The notes beneath the pieces were generated by a model. The model was not told the DNA's origin. It saw only the letters and a program-made list of their open reading frames with translations, and did not search any database. Shown here piece by piece: positions 58,896 through 64,000 of a DNA stretch of 64,000 nucleotides. Position 1 is the first letter of the stretch, and every line of letters begins with the position of its first letter. Source of the DNA: CAKZNE01 sp002695025. GTDB lineage: Bacteria; Bacteroidota; Bacteroidia; Flavobacteriales; Schleiferiaceae. Both the position numbers and the translations under genes were made by a program. Location of the stretch: NCBI GenBank assembly GCA_913043285.1, contig CAJWML010000002.1, positions 62,001 through 126,000 of the forward strand, in the 5' to 3' direction.

Positions 58896-59856
58896 TCTTT
58901 TTTTCAGGGTCAAAGGGACTTAATTCATGGAGTCCAAGAAATTGTATAGCGTCCATAAGCGAATCAGCCTGATGAATGGACTGTAGGTAATGCTGCACTT
59001 TTTCAAACTCAGAAAGAGGCGCAAGGCCAATCAGCTCGCTACCACTTACCGTGCAGCCTGCTTTTTCTGCTTCCTGCCGGGTGCGCAGAAAAACCTCCAG
59101 CATACCGTTTACAGAAAGGTCTGTGAGGTTATAGCTCACCTGAACTTTTTTAAAGTCTTCTATATACCAGCCGATGCCTTTAACGGCTTTCAGCGCACCG
59201 TGTTCACGAATCTTTTTCCCATCCGCACCGGTCTTTAGCTGCCCGGATTCCCTGACTCTGGCGGCAATAGCTTTAGCTGTAGAAACGTCCTGAGTGTCCA
59301 GGTTTACATTGTAGGCAATCAGGAGCTTTCGCGCCCCTAGTACTGTTACACCGTTCCTTTTCCATTGGTTGGGATCTCCGAAATCAGGTGGTAAGAGATG
59401 GAATTTGTCGGGTAAGGCTTCGTATTCACCCTTCCTTAGTACGGCCAGGTTGGAACGTTCGGGAGCGGTAGCGTTGGCTTCATAAAAGTAACCAGGTGTA
59501 CCCAATTCCTTTTCGATCCGTGCGGCTAGTAGTGATGCCCACTCTTTGGCTTCTGAAAGATCCATATCCTGCAGAGGGACCAGTGGACATACATCCACCG
59601 CGCCCTGGCGAGGGTGTGTGCCCTGGTGAAGGGGCATGTAGATTTCGTTCCATGCCAGGCTGTACAGCCTATAAGCGGCTTCAATAACTGACTCAGGATC
59701 TCCCGCAAAAGTGTATACCGTACGATTGGCAGCATAACCGCTGTCCTGGTGAAGCAGGCGAACGCCTTTTACCGAGCGTATCGCATCGGCAAACAGCTGC
59801 ATTTTACGTTCATCACGACCTTCACTAAGATTGGGAACACATTCCAGTAATTTCAT
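58873..59856 (-). CDS. ftcD: Glutamate formimidoyltransferase (FtcD, single-domain)
   Basis: 327 residues, corresponding to the formyltransferase half of the bifunctional FTCD; the cyclodeaminase half is absent. CVPNLSEGRDERKM at the start, DSGYAANRTVYTFAG, HPRQGAVDVCPLVPLQDM and VQVSYNLTDLSVNGM are typical. Transfers the formimino group of formiminoglutamate to tetrahydrofolate in histidine breakdown. It is the last gene of hutI-hutG-ftcD, 50 bp after hutG, so the same intermediate has two competing enzymes here. Confidence 0.9.
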   Translation of the reverse strand: MKLLECVPNLSEGRDERKMQLFADAIRSVKGVRLLHQDSGYAANRTVYTFAGDPESVIEAAYRLYSLAWNEIYMPLHQGTHPRQGAVDVCPLVPLQDMDLSEAKEWASLLAARIEKELGTPGYFYEANATAPERSNLAVLRKGEYEALPDKFHLLPPDFGDPNQWKRNGVTVLGARKLLIAYNVNLDTQDVSTAKAIAARVRESGQLKTGADGKKIREHGALKAVKGIGWYIEDFKKVQVSYNLTDLSVNGMLEVFLRTRQEAEKAGCTVSGSELIGLAPLSEFEKVQHYLQSIHQADSLMDAIQFLGLHELSPFDPEKKIIDLLMQ

Positions 59857-59906
59857 GGTTGGGTAAGACTGTGTTTTGTAAAATAAGCCTCTCAGGGGAT
59901 ATTCAA

Positions 59907-60923
59907 CTAAGCCTGTCCATAGCTTTTAATGAAGTCCGTGATGAGGTAGGCTATACTTTTTCCCAGTAATTGCCTTTCGTTTTCAGAGTGGGCCCGCCCA
60001 GGAGAACCTTCGCAAATATGAAAGTAAGCCGGTTGCTTTAAAGCCGAAGCAGTCCTGATGTAGTGACGGACTTCCGTTAAGGTGAAGCCCGAAGGGTTGA
60101 GGGCGCTTACGGGAAAGTAGGAGAGGGCATCAAGGTCCAGTTCCAGTCCTGCGGACCCCGTGCCCAGCCATTGCAAAACATTCTTGAAATGACGGTCTTT
60201 TTCCTCAAAGGTTTGGGTAAGTAGGCTTTCATAAGTGAGGTAATTGAGTTCCGGGTTATGATCAAAATCCTTCAGCACATTCTCGCTGTTGTATCCTTCA
60301 TGCAGGCCAAAAACCGCGTATCGCTCCATGAATTTTCCGGACCGGGCATAACGGAACCCATTACCACTATGGCGTCCCTCCTCCGCCCGGTAATCCGTAT
60401 GCGGATCTATATTGAGGATGTTCAAAGGCCTGGATAGCGCTTGTGAAGTACCCTTGATATTGCCAAAGGCATTATTATGACCGCCACCAATAAGAATAGG
60501 AGTTTTACCACTTGAAACCACCTTTTCCACCACGGCAGAGACTATTTCATCCATTTCTGCGGTAAGTTCCCGGAGCCTTTCAAGCTCTTTATCGTTAGTT
60601 GGTTTAAGGTTTTCAGCTTCTTGCATCAGGTCCGAAAAGTCCAGCGATCCGGCAATACAAAGGTTGCTCCCGGAAAAGAAGCGGTTTTCCTGGACGTTGA
60701 GCAAGGAAGGCAGGGCATAGTCCCAGGCGTTAGCAGCTCCCGCTTGCCCGAGGTTGGCGCGTATACCAATATCTTCCTTCAGGCCAATGAGTACAAAAGG
60801 CGAAGAAATATCACCCAGCTCTTCAAGAGAGCTGAGTAAAGTGATCTTTTCACCGGCCTTGGTTTCACCTTTACGGGTAGCAGTAAGTGCATCTCTTTGG
60901 TTGGCTGAAAACAGATGGAGCAT
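59907..60923 (-). CDS. hutG: Formimidoylglutamase (ureohydrolase family)
   Basis: 338 residues of arginase/agmatinase fold. The binuclear Mn ligands are visible: GGGHNNAFGNIKG (His), NIDPHTDYRAEEGRHSGNGF (Asp and His) and LELDLDALSYFPVSA (Asp pair). Hydrolyses N-formimino-glutamate to glutamate and formamide. Position right behind hutI supports this over agmatinase. Starts 3 bp after the hutI stop. Confidence 0.87.
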   Translation of the reverse strand: MLHLFSANQRDALTATRKGETKAGEKITLLSSLEELGDISSPFVLIGLKEDIGIRANLGQAGAANAWDYALPSLLNVQENRFFSGSNLCIAGSLDFSDLMQEAENLKPTNDKELERLRELTAEMDEIVSAVVEKVVSSGKTPILIGGGHNNAFGNIKGTSQALSRPLNILNIDPHTDYRAEEGRHSGNGFRYARSGKFMERYAVFGLHEGYNSENVLKDFDHNPELNYLTYESLLTQTFEEKDRHFKNVLQWLGTGSAGLELDLDALSYFPVSALNPSGFTLTEVRHYIRTASALKQPAYFHICEGSPGRAHSENERQLLGKSIAYLITDFIKSYGQA

Positions 60924-60926
60924 ATT

Positions 60927-62162
60927 TTAAATGGCTTTACCGTTAATAAATACCTTTTGTACGTGATTATGGCCAAAATTATAGGGAATAAAGGAAGGGG
61001 AGGACAGGGGAGGGGTGAGGATAAAATTAGCCTTCTTTCCCTTTTCAATGCTCCCTATCCGGTCACTTAATTCCAGGGCGGCCGCACCGTTGAGGGTGGC
61101 AGCCGAGATTGCCTCCTCCGGGGTCATTTTCATTTTGATGCAGGCCAGGGAAACCATCAGGTTCATATTGCCGCTGGGAGCGCTCCCCGGATTGTAATCT
61201 GTAGCCAGGGCAACGATGGCATTCTGTTGAATCAGATCACGGGCCGGGGCAAAGGGAATTTCCAGGAAAAGACTGCAACCCGGAAGTAAGGTCGCCACGG
61301 TATCAGATTTGCCTAAAAGTTGCTTGTCCTTCTCACTCATAACCTCCAAATGATCTACTGACAACGCGTCATGTTGCGTGGCTTTTTCAATGGAATCCAG
61401 TGAATTGAACTGGTTAAGGTGAAGTTTTGATTTAATATTTAATTTTTGAGCAACTTCCAGAATCTGTAGCATCTCGTCCACCGAAAAATAGCCTTCCTCA
61501 CAAAATACATCCACATAATCCGCCAGGTTTTGAGCGGCTATTTCAGGCAGCATTTCCTCGCTTATCAGTCGCACATATCCCTGGTGATCATCCTTGAATT
61601 TTTCGGGAAAAGCATGGGCTCCCAGGAAGGTGGTTTTGACCGGAAGCGGGTAATTTTCTCCCAGCCTGCGGGCCACTTTCAACATCTTTATTTCGCTCTC
61701 GGTATTGAGGCCGTATCCGCTTTTTATTTCAATGGCCCCGGTACCCAATTGCATCACCTCTTCCAGTCTTGCCGCGGCCACATCATAGAGTTCATCTTCT
61801 GAAGCTTGCCGTAGCTTTTTAACAGAGTTGAGGATACCTCCGCCCCGGGCGGCAATTTCCGCATAACTTAAACCGTGTAAGCGTTGGGAAAATTCATCTT
61901 CACGGGTACCCGCGTATACCAGGTGAGTGTGGCTATCCACCCAGGTGGGCAGTATCATGCCACCCCCTGCATCCATCTTCTCATCAAAGTTTTCAGGCAA
62001 GCCTTCCTCCATATTCCCGAAATCCTTAATGATGTCATCTTCTAAGAGGAGCCAGGCGTTGCGGCTTATCGGAAATTCGCCCAGTTCGCGTCCGCGTTTC
62101 CATTTCCGCCCTTGCAGATCAATGTGTAGCAGGGCCGAAATGTTGGTGATCAAAGTGCTCAT
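60927..62162 (-). CDS. hutI: Imidazolonepropionase
   Basis: 411 residues. Amidohydrolase motifs: WVDSHTHLVYAGTREDEFSQRL (metal HxH; in pieces DSHTHLVYAG, TREDEFSQRL), GTGAIEIKSGYGLN, FLGAHAFPEKF, YVDVFCEEGYFS, HLNQFNSLDSIE, SVDHLEVMSE and ALATDYNPGSAPSGNMN. Opens the imidazolone ring of imidazolonepropionate in histidine degradation. First of hutI-hutG-ftcD; hutH and hutU are not in the window. Divergent from aroC. Confidence 0.95.
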   Translation of the reverse strand: MSTLITNISALLHIDLQGRKWKRGRELGEFPISRNAWLLLEDDIIKDFGNMEEGLPENFDEKMDAGGGMILPTWVDSHTHLVYAGTREDEFSQRLHGLSYAEIAARGGGILNSVKKLRQASEDELYDVAAARLEEVMQLGTGAIEIKSGYGLNTESEIKMLKVARRLGENYPLPVKTTFLGAHAFPEKFKDDHQGYVRLISEEMLPEIAAQNLADYVDVFCEEGYFSVDEMLQILEVAQKLNIKSKLHLNQFNSLDSIEKATQHDALSVDHLEVMSEKDKQLLGKSDTVATLLPGCSLFLEIPFAPARDLIQQNAIVALATDYNPGSAPSGNMNLMVSLACIKMKMTPEEAISAATLNGAAALELSDRIGSIEKGKKANFILTPPLSSPSFIPYNFGHNHVQKVFINGKAI

Positions 62163-62275
62163 GCGGGCGAAGTTATTAAAACCTCCTGATCACTGGGGCG
62201 CTATCCATTTTGTATAGTGGTAATTATTTGCAGCGGGCCTGTAAAAACACAGGATTTATCATTTTCTTTGTCTTC

Positions 62276-63346
62276 ATGGCCGGTAATACTTTTGGTAAAA
62301 ATTTTAAGCTTACCACCTTTGGAGAGTCGCATGGAACTGCTATCGGTGGTATCATAGATGGTTGTCCCGCTGGCCTGGAGCTGGATATGCAAGCCGTTCA
62401 ATATCAGTTGGATCGTAGGAAACCAGGACAGTCCAGGATTACCACCCAGCGCAAGGAAGCGGACCAGGTGGAATTCCTGTCCGGTATTTTTGAAAGCAAG
62501 ACACTAGGCACTCCCATCGGCTTTATCATCCCCAACCAGGACGCCAAAAGCAAGGATTACAGCCATATTAAGGATGTATACCGTCCTTCTCACGCTGACT
62601 TTACCTACCAGGAAAAATATGGTCACCGCGATTACCGTGGTGGAGGAAGATCTTCTGCCCGCGAAACGGCATGCCGCGTGGTAGCTGGCTCTGTGGCCCG
62701 TCAACTGCTTAATAATGTTTCCATTAGTGCCTATGTGTCACAGGTGGGTACTATCGAGTTGGATAAAACGTATCACCAGTTGGATCTTTCCAAAACTGAT
62801 GGCTCCATAGTACGCTGTCCTGACCCGGAAACTGCGGAGCGCTTTATTGAAGCTATCGAAAAAGTGCGAAAAGAAGGCGATACCCTGGGAGGTGTTATCA
62901 GTTGCGTAATTAAAGGGGTTCCTCCCGGTTGGGGTGAGCCGGTCTTTGACAAGCTCCATGCTGACCTGGCTAAAGCCATGCTGAGTATCAACGCGGTAAA
63001 AGGCTTTGAGTACGGCAGTGGTTTTGCCGGAGCGCGTATGAAGGGTAGCGAGCACAATGATCCTTTCCGGGTAGGAGGTGGTACTTCCTCCAACCACTCG
63101 GGAGGTATACAGGGTGGCATTAGCAACGGTGAGGATATTTACTTCCGGGTGGCCTTTAAACCAGTGGCAACCCTAATGCAGGACCAGGAAACGGTGAACG
63201 CGCAGGGTAAAATGGCCATCGCTAAAGGAAAGGGGCGTCATGATCCGTGTGTACTGCCAAGAGCGATACCTATTGTGGAAGCTATGGCTGCACTGGTACT
63301 GGCAGATCACTGGCTTACCAGTAGCATAAACAAATTGAATTCCTAA
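62276..63346 (+). CDS. aroC: Chorismate synthase
   Basis: 356 residues from ATG 62276, which gives the conserved start MAGNTFGKNFKLTTFGESHG. Further motifs are RPSHADFTYQEKYGHRDYRG, GGGRSSARETACRVVAG, SSNHSGGIQGGISNGEDI and KGRHDPCVLPRAIPIVEAM. Converts EPSP to chorismate with reduced FMN, the last shared step of aromatic synthesis. The frame is open upstream to 62210 without similarity. Followed 15 bp later by the symporter gene. Confidence 0.96.
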   Translation: MAGNTFGKNFKLTTFGESHGTAIGGIIDGCPAGLELDMQAVQYQLDRRKPGQSRITTQRKEADQVEFLSGIFESKTLGTPIGFIIPNQDAKSKDYSHIKDVYRPSHADFTYQEKYGHRDYRGGGRSSARETACRVVAGSVARQLLNNVSISAYVSQVGTIELDKTYHQLDLSKTDGSIVRCPDPETAERFIEAIEKVRKEGDTLGGVISCVIKGVPPGWGEPVFDKLHADLAKAMLSINAVKGFEYGSGFAGARMKGSEHNDPFRVGGGTSSNHSGGIQGGISNGEDIYFRVAFKPVATLMQDQETVNAQGKMAIAKGKGRHDPCVLPRAIPIVEAMAALVLADHWLTSSINKLNS

Positions 63347-63361
63347 AAGCGAGATAGATAA

Positions 63362-64000
63362 ATGAAACTAGCACTACACTGGAAGATCATTATAGGATTG
63401 CTATTGGGCGTTATCTGGGCGATCATTTCCAGCCAGCTGGGCTGGAGCCAGTTTACAATTGACTGGATTGCGCCTTTTGGCACCATATTCATCAACTTGC
63501 TTAAACTTATTGCGGTTCCTCTAGTGCTGTTTTCCATTATCAGCGGAGTAGCCGGCTTAGGTGATCCCTCCAGTTTGGGGAGAATGGGAGCTAAAACCCT
63601 GCTGTTCTACTTTGCTACTACCGTGTTGGCAGTAAGCCTGGGGCTCTTCCTGGTGAATATGATCAAACCCGGAAAGCTGGTGGACGATGAAACGCGTATT
63701 GACAACCGCATCAGCTACGAAGTATGGGCCGATTCCGAAGGTCTGGAGATCAAGGACGGGATCAATTACCTGCAGGATCCGCAATTCATGGAACGGGCAC
63801 AGAAGATCACCGAACTCTCCAAAGCGGAACTTCGGGATGCCGCCTCCAATGATGCGGTAAAATCGAAAATGGAAACGGCTAATCAAACCAAAGACAGTGG
63901 TCCTCTACAGCCTTTGGTGGACCTGGTGCCCCAAAATATATTTGAGTCTTTATCGGATAATGGCTCTATGCTCAAGGTCATCTTTTTCGCCCTGTTCTTC
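63362..64000 (+). CDS. Dicarboxylate/amino acid:cation symporter (N-terminal part, truncated by window end)
   Basis: Starts at ATG 63362 and is open to the end of the window (213 codons). MKLALHWKIIIGLLLGVIWAI, a second helix FINLLKLIAVPLVLFSIISGVAG with the family's conserved Pro, and a third helix YFATTVLAVSLGLFLVN match the DAACS (GltP/DctA) family. A long hydrophilic loop with acidic and Lys residues follows from about 105 to 190. The transport core lies beyond the window. Co-oriented with aroC, gap 15 bp. Confidence 0.85.
   Translation, partial: MKLALHWKIIIGLLLGVIWAIISSQLGWSQFTIDWIAPFGTIFINLLKLIAVPLVLFSIISGVAGLGDPSSLGRMGAKTLLFYFATTVLAVSLGLFLVNMIKPGKLVDDETRIDNRISYEVWADSEGLEIKDGINYLQDPQFMERAQKITELSKAELRDAASNDAVKSKMETANQTKDSGPLQPLVDLVPQNIFESLSDNGSMLKVIFFALFF

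Overview
The window is a chromosomal stretch of a Bacteroidota bacterium, most likely a marine-type member of the Flavobacteriia/Flavobacteriales. The evidence is a TonB-dependent outer-membrane receptor, two proteins with type IX secretion (gliding/Por) C-terminal sorting domains, a DUF5916 protein, an LruC-domain lipoprotein, OstA-like LPS-transport and Kdo genes, and promoters of the Bacteroidota TTTG / TAnnTTTG type with few Shine-Dalgarno sequences. No rRNA, tRNA, CRISPR array, prophage or replication origin was seen. Most of the window is ordinary, densely packed housekeeping DNA of moderate GC; two small patches look acquired (8.7-10.1 kb and 23.8-24.9 kb).

Layout. 0-5.9 kb: end of a TonB receptor, an RDD membrane protein, an esterase, a cation-diffusion-facilitator metal exporter, a small membrane exporter and a lipoprotein. 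5.9-8.7 kb: a TrmA/RlmD-type RNA methyltransferase divergent from ornithine aminotransferase. 8.7-10.1 kb: a REP/RAYT element, with GC-rich 8-bp-stem palindromes bracketing an AT-rich orphan gene and a Y1 transposase. 10.2-14.3 kb: DUF4287, a copper P-type ATPase, a VanX-like dipeptidase and a hemerythrin. 14.4-22.4 kb: a secreted T9SS protein, then a leftward cluster DUF5916 - lolD-like ATPase - kdsD - kdsA - kdsC - GNAT that makes Kdo for lipopolysaccharide. 22.5-30.7 kb: sucC, an AT-rich membrane gene, an LruC lipoprotein, an ABC exporter and an 800-bp gap with candidate small ORFs and a structured RNA. 30.8-41.4 kb: SulP transporter, PLP decarboxylase, RhlE-type helicase, then a rightward run of small genes (MtfA peptidase, thioesterase, CsbD, lipocalin, topoisomerase IB, NhaA, nitroreductase) with a stress/homeostasis flavour.

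41.4-50.3 kb is a leftward run: Rel/Spo (p)ppGpp enzyme, Fur-family regulator, purA, OstA-like protein, CAP-domain protein, thioredoxin-fold-like protein, plus fumarylacetoacetase. 50.4-58.9 kb: glyA, TerC, secreted and lipoproteins, ssb, a zinc-ribbon protein, a large polytopic glycosyltransferase-like protein and DUF1361. 58.9-62.2 kb is a histidine-utilisation cluster hutI-hutG-ftcD, divergent from aroC and the start of a dicarboxylate symporter that runs off the end.

The observations most worth following are the REP/RAYT unit with its embedded orphan gene, an AT-rich membrane protein with a lytic-transglycosylase-like signature, two conserved enzymes lacking expected key residues (Rel/Spo HD motif; Fe-S cysteines of the RNA methyltransferase), side-by-side HutG and FtcD, and several promoters placed so close to the ATG that the mRNAs may be leaderless. 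No clearly new multi-gene system (for example a defence island) was found.
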